Positions 8,714-16,222 of a stretch of 55,403 bases of DNA are shown one piece after another. The stretch is from Ignavibacteriales bacterium (GTDB lineage Bacteria > Bacteroidota > Ignavibacteria > UBA10030 > UBA8401), in the NCBI GenBank assembly GCA_016182545.1, contig JACPGG010000055.1:1-55403 (forward strand). The letters run 5' to 3'. The notes beneath the pieces were generated by a model. That model saw nothing but the letters and a program-made list of their open reading frames with translations. It ran no database searches and was not told the origin of the DNA. Made by a program: the position numbers and the translations under genes. Each line of letters starts with the position of its first letter. The first letter of the stretch is position 1.

Positions 8714-8808
8714 GTCACCCTGAGCGAATCCCGTTTTATGGGATGAGTCGAAGGGTGAACATCCTTCGACGCGCTCGTCTTAAAACAGACTCGCTTGCTC
8801 AGGATGAC
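8714..8808. repeat. dispersed GTCAYCCTGAGC palindromic element
   Basis: Starts gtcaccctgagcga and ends tgctcaggatgac, with an inner gtcgaaggg / ccttcgac pair. It fills the pdhB-pdhC gap. A shorter relative is at 46883-46929. Confidence 0.8.
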
Positions 8809-8837
8809 TAATCTGACTTAATTGGAATAGGTACGGT

Positions 8838-10103
8838 ATGGCTACAAAAATGTTGATGCCCAAATTGAGCGACACGATGGAAGAAGGTGTCATTCTCAAA
8901 TGGCGTAAGAAAGAGGGAGAGAAAGTTAAAGCAGGGGAGATCATTGCCGATATCCAGTCTGACAAAGCGGATATGGAACAGGAAGCGTATGATTCCGGTG
9001 TGCTCCTCAAAATTTTTCCGAAAGAAGGAGATGGAGTTAAAGTTGGTGCACCGCTCGTGATCATCGGAAAAGAAGGGGAAGATATTTCCGCTCTGCTTGC
9101 CGAATCAACTTCTGCTGCACCCGCAACATTGAAACAAGAATCAGTTTCCGTTGCCGCTGCACCTTCTATTATTCCAGTCCCCGCTTCGGTACCCACTCCG
9201 GCTGCCGTACCTGTTGTAAATGGCGACACCCGCCTTCGTCTCGAAGCGGACTCCGGCGGGCAGACCCGGATAAAAGCATCCCCTCTTGCAAAAAAAATTG
9301 CTCAAGAAAAGAATATCGATCTTCGCACAGTCTCCGGCAGCGGACCGTTCGGCAGGATTGTAAAAGCAGACGTAGAATCACGAAGCGGAACGACAACGAT
9401 GCCGCGCAAAGTCCTTGCGCCGCTGCAGACGAAAGAAATTCCTCTCTCGATGATGCGTAAGACGATTGCCAAACGCTTGCTCGAAAGCAAGGTGACGATC
9501 CCGCATTTCTATCTCACTATTGAAATGAATATGAGGCGCGCGATCGATTTCCGTTCATCGCTCATTGAGATCACCGGAACAAAGATCAGTTACAACGATA
9601 TTGTCATGAAAGCGGTTGCGCTGGCGCTGCGGGAGAATCCGAAGGCGAACAGTTCATTCATGGGCGATAAGATCGTTCAGCACGGACGAGTTGACGTCAG
9701 TGTTGCCGTCGCAATCGATGAAGGATTGATCACGCCTGTGATCCGCAACGCAGATCAAAAAACAATCGCGGAGATTTCGACCGAGACAAAAGAACTTGCA
9801 AAACGTGCGCGCGAAGGTAAATTGAAGCCGGAGGAATTCACGAACGGTACATTCACCGTCAGCAACCTCGGTATGTACGACATCGAAAACTTTGCAGCGA
9901 TCATCAATCCTCCCGAAGGTGCCATTCTTGCCGTGGGGACAATTGTCGAGAAACCGGTTGTCGAAAACGGACAGATCGTCGTCGGTCATACGATGAAAGT
10001 TACCATGTCGTGCGATCATCGTGTGGTGGATGGTGCCATCGGCGCTCAATTCCTGCAATCGTTCAAACGATTGATGGAAAACCCGCTCGTTCTGGTGCTT
10101 TGA
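8838..10103 (+). CDS. pdhC: pyruvate dehydrogenase E2, dihydrolipoamide acetyltransferase
   Basis: 421 residues. One N-terminal lipoyl domain (1-80, lipoylated Lys43 in SDKADMEQEA), an Ala/Pro-rich linker, an E3-binding domain (KASPLAKKIAQEKNIDL, GSGPFGRIVKADVE) and the catalytic domain ending in SCDHRVVDGA (His394, Asp398). It passes acetyl groups from E1 to CoA. The linker contains a GC-rich palindromic element at 9229-9260 that encodes an atypical charged segment (DTRLRLEADSG). It is the last gene before the terminator at 10125, so it closes the dehydrogenase operon. The E3 subunit must be encoded elsewhere. Confidence 0.95.
   Translation: MATKMLMPKLSDTMEEGVILKWRKKEGEKVKAGEIIADIQSDKADMEQEAYDSGVLLKIFPKEGDGVKVGAPLVIIGKEGEDISALLAESTSAAPATLKQESVSVAAAPSIIPVPASVPTPAAVPVVNGDTRLRLEADSGGQTRIKASPLAKKIAQEKNIDLRTVSGSGPFGRIVKADVESRSGTTTMPRKVLAPLQTKEIPLSMMRKTIAKRLLESKVTIPHFYLTIEMNMRRAIDFRSSLIEITGTKISYNDIVMKAVALALRENPKANSSFMGDKIVQHGRVDVSVAVAIDEGLITPVIRNADQKTIAEISTETKELAKRAREGKLKPEEFTNGTFTVSNLGMYDIENFAAIINPPEGAILAVGTIVEKPVVENGQIVVGHTMKVTMSCDHRVVDGAIGAQFLQSFKRLMENPLVLVL
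9229..9260. repeat. palindromic element inside the E2 linker
   Basis: cccgcc at 9229-9234 and ggcggg at 9255-9260 enclose a nested cttcg/cgaag hairpin. It lies within the reading frame of pdhC, in the linker between lipoyl and E3-binding domains. Confidence 0.65.
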
Positions 10104-10124
10104 GTGCAAACAGATCGAATCTAC

Positions 10125-10164
10125 AAGCGCCATTTCGTTTCAATCGAAATGGCGCTTTCGTTTT
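10125..10164 (+). terminator. intrinsic terminator after the pdh operon
   Basis: A perfect 13-bp stem (aagcgccatttcg / cgaaatggcgctt) with a 7-base loop is followed by tcgtttt. It lies 22 bases after the E2 stop and closes the dehydrogenase operon. Confidence 0.9.
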
Positions 10165-10191
10165 CAGGGGTGTTCCATGCCATGATTTTTA

Positions 10192-10220
10192 TTGACAATC
10201 CCGACAGAACTTCTTAACAT
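10192..10220 (+). promoter_or_regulatory. sigma70-like promoter of the pyrimidine unit
   Basis: TTGACA (10192-10197), a 17-base spacer, then TAACAT (10215-10220). It stands just after the pdh terminator and about 55 bases before the beta-ureidopropionase ATG. The -35 is a consensus match and the spacing is ideal; the -10 has 4 of 6 consensus bases. Confidence 0.6.
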
Positions 10221-10275
10221 TCGCTACGGTTTTTTCCGCTTTCGTTTCTATCACCATTACTGAAAAGGAGAAGGT

Positions 10276-11151
10276 ATGTCTCGCACTGTCAGAGGTGGTC
10301 TCATCCAATGTTCTATCGCCACGTCCAACGACCAGCCGATTGCCAAAATAAAAAAAGCGATGATCGATAAGCACATCCCAATGATTGAAAAAGCGGGGAA
10401 AGAGGGTGTACAGATTTTATGTCTTCAAGAAGTCTTCAACGGTCCTTATTTTTGTGCCGAACAAAAAACGAAATGGTACGAGATGACAGAAAAAATTCCG
10501 GACGGTCCGACAACGCAGTTGATGCAAAAGTATGCGAAGAAATATAAGATGGTTATTGTAGTTCCGATCTATGAAATAGAAATGGAAGGAGTCTATTACA
10601 ACACGGCTGCCGTTATCGATGCCGATGGAAAATACCTCGGCAAATACCGCAAGCACCACATCCCACAGGTAGAACCCGGGTTCTGGGAAAAATTTTATTT
10701 CAAACCGGGGAACCTCGGCTTTCCAGTGTTCAAGACGAAATATGCTGATATCGGCGTGTATATCTGCTATGATCGCCATTTCCCGGAAGGAGCTCGCATT
10801 CTCGGATTGAACGGTGCAGAGATAGTCTTTAATCCATCGGCCACTGTCGCAGGACTTTCAGAATACCTGTGGGAATTGGAACAACCGGCTCACGCCGCAG
10901 CGAACGGATATTTCGTCGGCGCAATCAACCGTGTCGGGACCGAGGCGCCGTGGAACATCGGTGAATTTTACGGCAAGAGTTATTTCTGTTCACCTCGCGG
11001 AAAAATCTTAAAACAAGCGAGCCGCGACAAGGACGAACTGGTCGTCTGTGATCTCGATATGAAAATGATACAAGAAGTCCGGTCTGTATGGCAATTTTAC
11101 CGCGACCGCAGACCGGAAGCGTACGGGAAGATCACAGAGTTAAATACATAA
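10276..11151 (+). CDS. beta-ureidopropionase (N-carbamoyl-beta-alanine amidohydrolase)
   Basis: 291 residues, nitrilase superfamily. The catalytic triad is Glu52 (CLQEVFNGPYF), Lys126 (KYRKHHIPQVEPGFWEKF) and Cys164 (YICYDRHFPEG). The wording around these residues is that of the beta-ureidopropionase/N-carbamoyl-amino-acid amidohydrolase branch. It hydrolyses N-carbamoyl-beta-alanine (or the methylated analogue from thymine) to beta-alanine, CO2 and ammonia. ATG 10276 has a good Shine-Dalgarno (aaaggagaa). It is the first gene after a sigma70-like promoter at 10192-10220 and heads the pyrimidine catabolic unit, with the dihydropyrimidinase that makes its substrate encoded at 16223. Confidence 0.92.
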   Translation: MSRTVRGGLIQCSIATSNDQPIAKIKKAMIDKHIPMIEKAGKEGVQILCLQEVFNGPYFCAEQKTKWYEMTEKIPDGPTTQLMQKYAKKYKMVIVVPIYEIEMEGVYYNTAAVIDADGKYLGKYRKHHIPQVEPGFWEKFYFKPGNLGFPVFKTKYADIGVYICYDRHFPEGARILGLNGAEIVFNPSATVAGLSEYLWELEQPAHAAANGYFVGAINRVGTEAPWNIGEFYGKSYFCSPRGKILKQASRDKDELVVCDLDMKMIQEVRSVWQFYRDRRPEAYGKITELNT

Positions 11152-11154
11152 GTT

Positions 11155-11232
11155 GTTTCAAGATACAGGTTTCAAGTAAAAACAAAAATAATCGATGTTT
11201 AACTCTTGAATCCTGAAACTTGAATCCCGAAT
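11155..11232. repeat. 7-nt-phased inverted repeat array
   Basis: gtttcaa, gatacag, gtttcaa on the left; cttgaat, cctgaaa, cttgaat, cccgaat in phase on the right. The arms are reverse-complement types, so a hairpin is possible. Confidence 0.65.
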
Positions 11233-11270
11233 CGGTTAAATAGCAAAAATTAAAACAGGAAGTTTCGTCA

Positions 11271-12647
11271 ATGCCAAATAAACTAACATCACAGGAAGTA
11301 GTAGAAATTACAGCAAAGAACACCTACGGCACATGGCGCAAGCAAAAAGGATGGACACCGCTCCACATTGTTGACGGAGAAGGTTGCTTCTTTATTGATG
11401 CAAACGGGAAAAAGTATTTCGACTTCTCTTCACAATTGATGTGTGTTCATCTCGGCTACAAGAATCAAGCAGTGATTAAAGCGATTGAAGAGCAGGCAAG
11501 GTCTCTTCCGTACATTGCACCGGGTTTTGCAACCGATATTCGTGCTGAGTTGAGCAAACTCCTCCTTGAAGTTCTTCCGAAAGGACTGGAAAAATTTTTT
11601 TTTACAACGTCCGGTACGGAAGCGAATGAAGCAGCATTCAAGATTGCGCGGATGTACACTGGCAAGACAAAAATTATCGCACGTTATCGTTCGTATCACG
11701 GTTCAACAATGGGATCGATTGCCGCTACCGGTGATCCGCGTCGTTGGGCAATGGAACCGGCAGGAAAAATTCCCGGTGTCATTTTTTCTCCCGAAGTAAA
11801 CTGTTTCGATTGTCCCATCAAACACACGTATCCCGATTGCAACATCGCATGCGCAGATTATCTCGAACACATGATTGAGAATGAAGGAGATGTCGCCGCA
11901 GTGCTTGTCGAACCGGTCGTCGGAACGAACGGTGTTCTCATTCCTCCGAAAGAATATTTTCCCCGGCTGCGCCAAATTTGCGACCGGCACAATGTTCTTT
12001 TAATTGCTGACGAAGTGATGAGCGGCTGGGGACGAACGGGAAAATGGTTTGCTGTTGATCATTGGGGAGTGCAGCCCGATATTCTTGTCACTGCAAAGGG
12101 AATTACGACGGCATATGTTCCACTCGGACTTTGCGCCACAAATATGAAGATCGCTTCATACTTTGACGATCACTTCTTTTCGCACGGACACACATACGAA
12201 GCGCATCCTTTGACACTTGCACCTGCCATTGCTTCTATCAACGAATTTAAACGAATGGATCTAATCAATCGCTCTGCAGAGATAGGAAAATATCTCGGAG
12301 AAAAGTTGAATGGATTGAAGACAAAGCACCCATCTGTTGCCGATGTACGCGGTCTTGGATTGTTCTGGGCTGTTGAATTGATGAAGAATAAAAAGACGAA
12401 GACTTATTTCAATACGATGAAAGACAAAGTGAGCGGCGTGCAATCGGTCGTTGAAAAAGTTGCTGCACAGATGATGAAGAACGGTGTCTTTCTTCAGGCT
12501 TGGGTCAGCCATTTTGTTGTCGCACCGCCGCTCATCGTTACAAAAGATGAGATTGATCTTGGCATCTCGGTGTTGGATGAAGCACTGAAGATTGCGGATG
12601 AGTTAGTGGAGGTTTGGGATGAGAGTTTTTTGGTTTGCAATAATTGA
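11271..12647 (+). CDS. class III aminotransferase, probable beta-alanine transaminase
   Basis: 458 residues, fold-type I PLP enzyme of the omega-aminotransferase family. PLP Lys276 lies in LVTAKGITTAYVPLG, and Asp247 in LLIADEVMSGWGRTG pairs with the pyridine nitrogen. TSGTEANEAAFKIAR binds the phosphate. Its position directly after beta-ureidopropionase and before PreT/PreA makes beta-alanine (or 3-aminoisobutyrate) the likely amino donor, giving malonate semialdehyde. The acceptor (pyruvate or 2-oxoglutarate) cannot be read from sequence. Taurine-pyruvate aminotransferases have a similar layout, so the function rests on context. A 119-base gap before it contains an inverted pair of 7-nt-phased arrays. 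Confidence 0.88.
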   Translation: MPNKLTSQEVVEITAKNTYGTWRKQKGWTPLHIVDGEGCFFIDANGKKYFDFSSQLMCVHLGYKNQAVIKAIEEQARSLPYIAPGFATDIRAELSKLLLEVLPKGLEKFFFTTSGTEANEAAFKIARMYTGKTKIIARYRSYHGSTMGSIAATGDPRRWAMEPAGKIPGVIFSPEVNCFDCPIKHTYPDCNIACADYLEHMIENEGDVAAVLVEPVVGTNGVLIPPKEYFPRLRQICDRHNVLLIADEVMSGWGRTGKWFAVDHWGVQPDILVTAKGITTAYVPLGLCATNMKIASYFDDHFFSHGHTYEAHPLTLAPAIASINEFKRMDLINRSAEIGKYLGEKLNGLKTKHPSVADVRGLGLFWAVELMKNKKTKTYFNTMKDKVSGVQSVVEKVAAQMMKNGVFLQAWVSHFVVAPPLIVTKDEIDLGISVLDEALKIADELVEVWDESFLVCNN

Positions 12648-12659
12648 TCGGATTCATTT

Positions 12660-12687
12660 CGAAACTCAAATCCCGAAACTCGAATCA
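12660..12687. repeat. 7-nt-phased repeat array
   Basis: Four heptads in phase: cgaaact, caaatcc, cgaaact, cgaatca. Lies between the aminotransferase gene and preT. Confidence 0.65.
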
Positions 12688-12715
12688 ATAATTACACAAT
12701 AATTTTCATATTCCT

Positions 12716-14044
12716 ATGAACAACATCGCACCCAAACTTTCTGCCAAAGAGTACGAATCGAACTTTGCAGAACTCAAGCCTGCGCTTACCGATATCGCCG
12801 CCCACGCCGAAGCAAATCGCTGTCTCTATTGCTTTGATTCACCTTGTATGACCGCGTGTCCCACACACATCGATATCTCAACATTCATCAAAAAAATTGC
12901 AACCGGTAACATGAAGGGCTCGGCGAAAACTATTCTTTCATCGAACTGGGTTGCGTTGACTTGTGCGAAGGCATGTCCTGTTGACGTGTTGTGTGAAGGT
13001 GCGTGTGTGTACAATGACAAAGGTGAAAAACCGATTCAGATCGGCAGACTGCAGCGGCATGTGATGGATTGGTATGTGGAGAACGGGATGCCGCAATTGT
13101 TCACTCCCGCACCGAAGAATGGAATGTCGGTCGGCGTAATTGGTGCAGGTCCAGCCGGACTTGCATGCGCAGCAGAACTTTCGATACTCGGTTTCGACGT
13201 GACCATCTACGAGGCGCATAAAATTCCCGGTGGACTCGATACTCACGGCATCGCTCCATACAAAATGAAACAACAGGATAGTCTCAACGAAGTGAAGATG
13301 ATAAAAAAACTTGGCGTGAAAACTAAAACCGGTGCTCTCATAGGGAAGACTATTTCAATCTCAAAACTCGAAAAATTGCACGATGCGATTTTTATCGGTA
13401 CCGGGCTTCCCAAACCGACAGAATTGAAAATTCCGGGCGAGAATTTGGCGGGAGTATTCAACGCCCTTGATTTTGTCGAGGATGTGACGAAACGGAATTG
13501 GAAATCGGTGAAAGTGGGCAAACGGGTTGCAGTGATCGGCGCCGGAAACACAGCCATCGATGCTGCGACTGAAGCAAGGCGGCTCGGAGCGATTGAGGTC
13601 TATATGATCTATCGCCGCGGACGGGAACAGATGTCTGCATATGATTTTGAGTATGAATTGGCAAAGAGCGACGGCATCAAATTTTATTTCCATTCACAGC
13701 CGAAGCGAATCGTTGGAAAGAAAAAGGTGGAGGCGTTGGAGTGCCTGGAAACGAAGATCGTGGATGGAAAACTGAAGCCCGTACCACGCTCTGAATTCAA
13801 GATTCCGGTCGATATGGTGATCAAAGCAGTCGGTCAGAACATTGATGATTCGTTTCTCTCATCGATTCCTGATTTGAAAATAGAAGATGGCATGGTTGTA
13901 GTGGATGGCAAAACGTATCAAACCACGAATCCGAAGTACTTCGCGGGTGGCGACTGTATCAATGGTGGAAAAGAAGTAGTGAACGCTGCATACGATGGAA
14001 AACGTGCTGCGTACGGAATACGAAAGTGGATATTTGGAGAGTGA
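12716..14044 (+). CDS. preT: dihydropyrimidine dehydrogenase subunit PreT (NAD(P)H-binding)
   Basis: 442 residues, GltD-like flavoprotein. The N-terminal iron-sulfur region has Cys36, 39, 44, 48 (CLYCFDSPCMTAC) and Cys83, 87, 93, 97 (CAKACPVDVLCEGAC). Gln113 in IGRLQRHVM aligns by position with the unusual glutamine cluster ligand of mammalian dihydropyrimidine dehydrogenase. An FAD site (GVIGAGPAGLACAAEL) and an NAD(P)H site (VAVIGAGNTAIDAATEA) follow. It takes electrons from NAD(P)H and passes them to PreA for reduction of uracil or thymine; the reaction is reversible. The next gene, 127 bases downstream, encodes the partner subunit, and the gap holds a 7-nt-phased inverted array. Confidence 0.94.
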   Translation: MNNIAPKLSAKEYESNFAELKPALTDIAAHAEANRCLYCFDSPCMTACPTHIDISTFIKKIATGNMKGSAKTILSSNWVALTCAKACPVDVLCEGACVYNDKGEKPIQIGRLQRHVMDWYVENGMPQLFTPAPKNGMSVGVIGAGPAGLACAAELSILGFDVTIYEAHKIPGGLDTHGIAPYKMKQQDSLNEVKMIKKLGVKTKTGALIGKTISISKLEKLHDAIFIGTGLPKPTELKIPGENLAGVFNALDFVEDVTKRNWKSVKVGKRVAVIGAGNTAIDAATEARRLGAIEVYMIYRRGREQMSAYDFEYELAKSDGIKFYFHSQPKRIVGKKKVEALECLETKIVDGKLKPVPRSEFKIPVDMVIKAVGQNIDDSFLSSIPDLKIEDGMVVVDGKTYQTTNPKYFAGGDCINGGKEVVNAAYDGKRAAYGIRKWIFGE

Positions 14045-14066
14045 GGCGCAAAGGAAATTGATTCAT

Positions 14067-14135
14067 GTTTCAGGTTTCATGGTTCAGGTTGAGGATAAAC
14101 GCGTTTCCTTGAAACGTGAATCCTGAATCTTGAAA
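14067..14135. repeat. 7-nt-phased inverted repeat array (preT-preA gap)
   Basis: Left arm gtttcag, gtttcat, ggttcag, gttgagg. Right arm cttgaaa, cgtgaat, cctgaat, cttgaaa. The spurious TTG start of preA at 14130 lies in the right arm. Confidence 0.7.
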
Positions 14136-14171
14136 CGCTATTATACTAAATTAAAATTTGTTGAGGGCACT

Positions 14172-15482
14172 ATGGTCGATCTCAGTATTAATCTTGCGGG
14201 GATAAAATCTCCCAACCCCTTCTGGCTCGCCTCTGCGCCGCCGTCAAATTCAGGTTATCAGGTATGCAAAGCCTTCGAAGCGGGATGGGGAGGTGCTGTT
14301 TGGAAAACGATCGGAGCGCCGGTGATGAATGTGGTGAACCGTTATGCCGCGATCGATTACAACGGTCAGAAGATCATAGGCTTGAACAATATCGAACTTA
14401 TCAGCGACAGATCGATCGAAATTAACCTGAAAGAAATTTACGAGACGAAAAAACTGTGGCCCGACCGCGCCGTTGTTGCATCGCTGATGGTGGAATCGGA
14501 TCGCCAGATATGGCATGACATAGTAAAACGAACGATCGATTCGGGTGCCGACGGAATTGAATTGAATTACGGCTGCCCGCACGGCATGAGTGAACGCGGA
14601 ATGGGTTCCGCCGTCGGTCAGGTTCCCGAATATTGTGAGATGATCACTGAATGGGTGACGGAAGTTTCGAGCATTCCCGTCCTTGTGAAACTCACGCCGA
14701 ACATCACCGATATTCGTTTCCCCGGACGCGCTGCGAAAAAAGGAAAAGCAAGCGGCATCTCTCTCATCAACACGATCAATACGATCATGGGAGTGAATCT
14801 CGATACGTTTGAGATTGAACCTTCGCGCGGCGGGAAAGGTGGTCACGGCGGATTTGCCGGTCCCGCAGTGAAACCGATTGCATTGAACATGGTTTCGGAA
14901 ATTGCCCGCGATCCTGAGATCGGGCTTCCGATTTCCGGTATGGGTGGAATTTCAAACTGGAAAGATGCGCTTGAGTTTATTTTGCTCGGATCAACGAGCG
15001 TTCAAGTTTGCACTGCTGCAATGCATTATGGTTTCCGCATCGTTGATGATATGATTGACGGAATGACGAACTGGATGGAAGAAAAAGGATACACATCGCT
15101 GGATCAAATACGGGGCAAAGCATTACCCAATATCACGAACTTCGGCGATATGAATTTGCTCTCAAAATATGTCGCGCACATCGATGAAAAGAAATGCATT
15201 CAATGCAATCTCTGCTACATTGCGTGTGAAGATACGGCACATCAATGTATCGATCTTCTTCCACAGAACGGCAAGAGGCAACCGACCGTTCGGGAAGCAG
15301 ATTGTGTCGGATGCCGTTTATGCTATATCGTTTGTCCCGTTGAGAATTGTATCACGATGGAGGAGAAGAAAAACGGCGGTGCATCAAAGACATGGAACGA
15401 ATTGATGAAAGAATTGCCGCAACCGATGACGATGGAAGATTTGAGAGCGTGGCAGCATAAGCATGGAATTGAGGTGCATTGA
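14172..15482 (+). CDS. preA: dihydropyrimidine dehydrogenase catalytic subunit PreA
   Basis: 436 residues from ATG 14172, which has gaggg just upstream. A TTG 14 codons earlier lies inside a repeat array and is rejected. Residues 1-300 form a dihydroorotate-dehydrogenase-like FMN barrel (SINLAGIKSPNPFWLAS, ELNYGCPHGMSERGMG, GKGGHGGFAGPAVKPIAL). The C-terminus has two [4Fe-4S] ferredoxin motifs (CIQCNLCYIAC and CVGCRLCYIVCP). With PreT it reduces uracil/thymine to the dihydro form. Val148 sits where mammalian enzyme has its catalytic cysteine (loop GMGSAVGQ). From memory, E. coli PreA also lacks Cys there, so this may be typical of the two-subunit family. Confidence 0.94.
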   Translation: MVDLSINLAGIKSPNPFWLASAPPSNSGYQVCKAFEAGWGGAVWKTIGAPVMNVVNRYAAIDYNGQKIIGLNNIELISDRSIEINLKEIYETKKLWPDRAVVASLMVESDRQIWHDIVKRTIDSGADGIELNYGCPHGMSERGMGSAVGQVPEYCEMITEWVTEVSSIPVLVKLTPNITDIRFPGRAAKKGKASGISLINTINTIMGVNLDTFEIEPSRGGKGGHGGFAGPAVKPIALNMVSEIARDPEIGLPISGMGGISNWKDALEFILLGSTSVQVCTAAMHYGFRIVDDMIDGMTNWMEEKGYTSLDQIRGKALPNITNFGDMNLLSKYVAHIDEKKCIQCNLCYIACEDTAHQCIDLLPQNGKRQPTVREADCVGCRLCYIVCPVENCITMEEKKNGGASKTWNELMKELPQPMTMEDLRAWQHKHGIEVH

Positions 15483-15523
15483 AATCCTAATTTTTCATGA
15501 ACGACGAGTGAGATCCTCGTACT

Positions 15524-16075
15524 ATGAAACAGCCAACGCTCATTCCCTCAGAAGTTATTGAACGACGCATTTTGCTTGTCCGTGGTCAAAAAGTAATGCT
15601 TGATAAACATCTGGCAGAACTGTACGGCGTTCAAACCCGTGATATCAATAAGGCGGTCAACAGAAATATAGATCGGTTTCCAAAGGATTTCATGTTTCAA
15701 TTGTCCAGTAGGGAATTTAAAAACTTGATGTTCCATTTTGGAACATCAAGTTGGGGTGGTACTCGCAAACGTCCGCGCGTATTTACAGAGCATGGCATAC
15801 TGATGCTCTCAAGTGTGTTAAGAAGCAAGAGAGCAGTACAGGCAAACATTGTCATCATGCGAACATTTGTTCGTCTGCGACGCATGCTCGCCTCGAACGA
15901 ATTATTGTCTCGCAAACTGAAAGAGTTGGAAAGGAAGTACGACGAGCAGTTTCAGATCGTGTTTGACGCAATACGACAGATACTAACTCCACCCGAAAAA
16001 CTCAAGAGGCCGTTTGGATTTGTCATTGAAGAACCGAAAACGAGTTATGGTGTTCGGAAGAGACTTGCCGGTTGA
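15524..16075 (+). CDS. ORF6N-domain DNA-binding protein
   Basis: 183 residues. The N-terminal ORF6N domain is clear: IPSEVIERRILLVRGQKVML, LDKHLAELYGVQTRDIN, NRNIDRFPKDFMFQL, then the FTEHGILMLSSVLRS motif. The family occurs in phages and as single genes scattered in bacterial chromosomes, and is thought to bind DNA. A long helical C-terminal region (NELLSRKLKELERKYDEQ) probably oligomerises. It sits alone between preA and the dihydropyrimidinase gene, same strand, with no obvious metabolic link. The gene contains a perfect 14-bp inverted repeat at 15722-15752. It may be a mobile passenger; a regulatory role in the pyrimidine unit is only a guess. Confidence 0.85.
   Translation: MKQPTLIPSEVIERRILLVRGQKVMLDKHLAELYGVQTRDINKAVNRNIDRFPKDFMFQLSSREFKNLMFHFGTSSWGGTRKRPRVFTEHGILMLSSVLRSKRAVQANIVIMRTFVRLRRMLASNELLSRKLKELERKYDEQFQIVFDAIRQILTPPEKLKRPFGFVIEEPKTSYGVRKRLAG
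15722..15752. repeat. perfect 14-bp inverted repeat inside the ORF6N gene
   Basis: aacttgatgttcca / tggaacatcaagtt with loop ttt. In frame, it encodes NLMFHFGTSS within the conserved part of the ORF6N domain. Confidence 0.9.
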
Positions 16076-16128
16076 ATTGTGGTGGACGTAATTTGAAATG
16101 AAGAGTGTGGATTTATTTTTACTACGGT

Positions 16129-16205
16129 GAACACTGAACAGAAATCACAAAACAAGTATTCAAGTATTAAAGCTTTAAAACCTGGAACGTGAACCTTAAA
16201 ACAGC
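16129..16205. repeat. degenerate 7-nt-phased array
   Basis: Eleven heptads can be read in phase from 16129 (gaacact, gaacaga ... gaacgtg, aacctta), much decayed. Fills most of the gap before the dihydropyrimidinase gene. Confidence 0.45.
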
Positions 16206-16222
16206 CAATAGAGGAAACAACT

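Noticed and set aside
14130-14171. Upstream TTG start for PreA adding 14 residues
   Set aside because: It lies in a 7-nt-phased repeat, the residues are not family-like, and ATG 14172 has a ribosome site and the conserved start.
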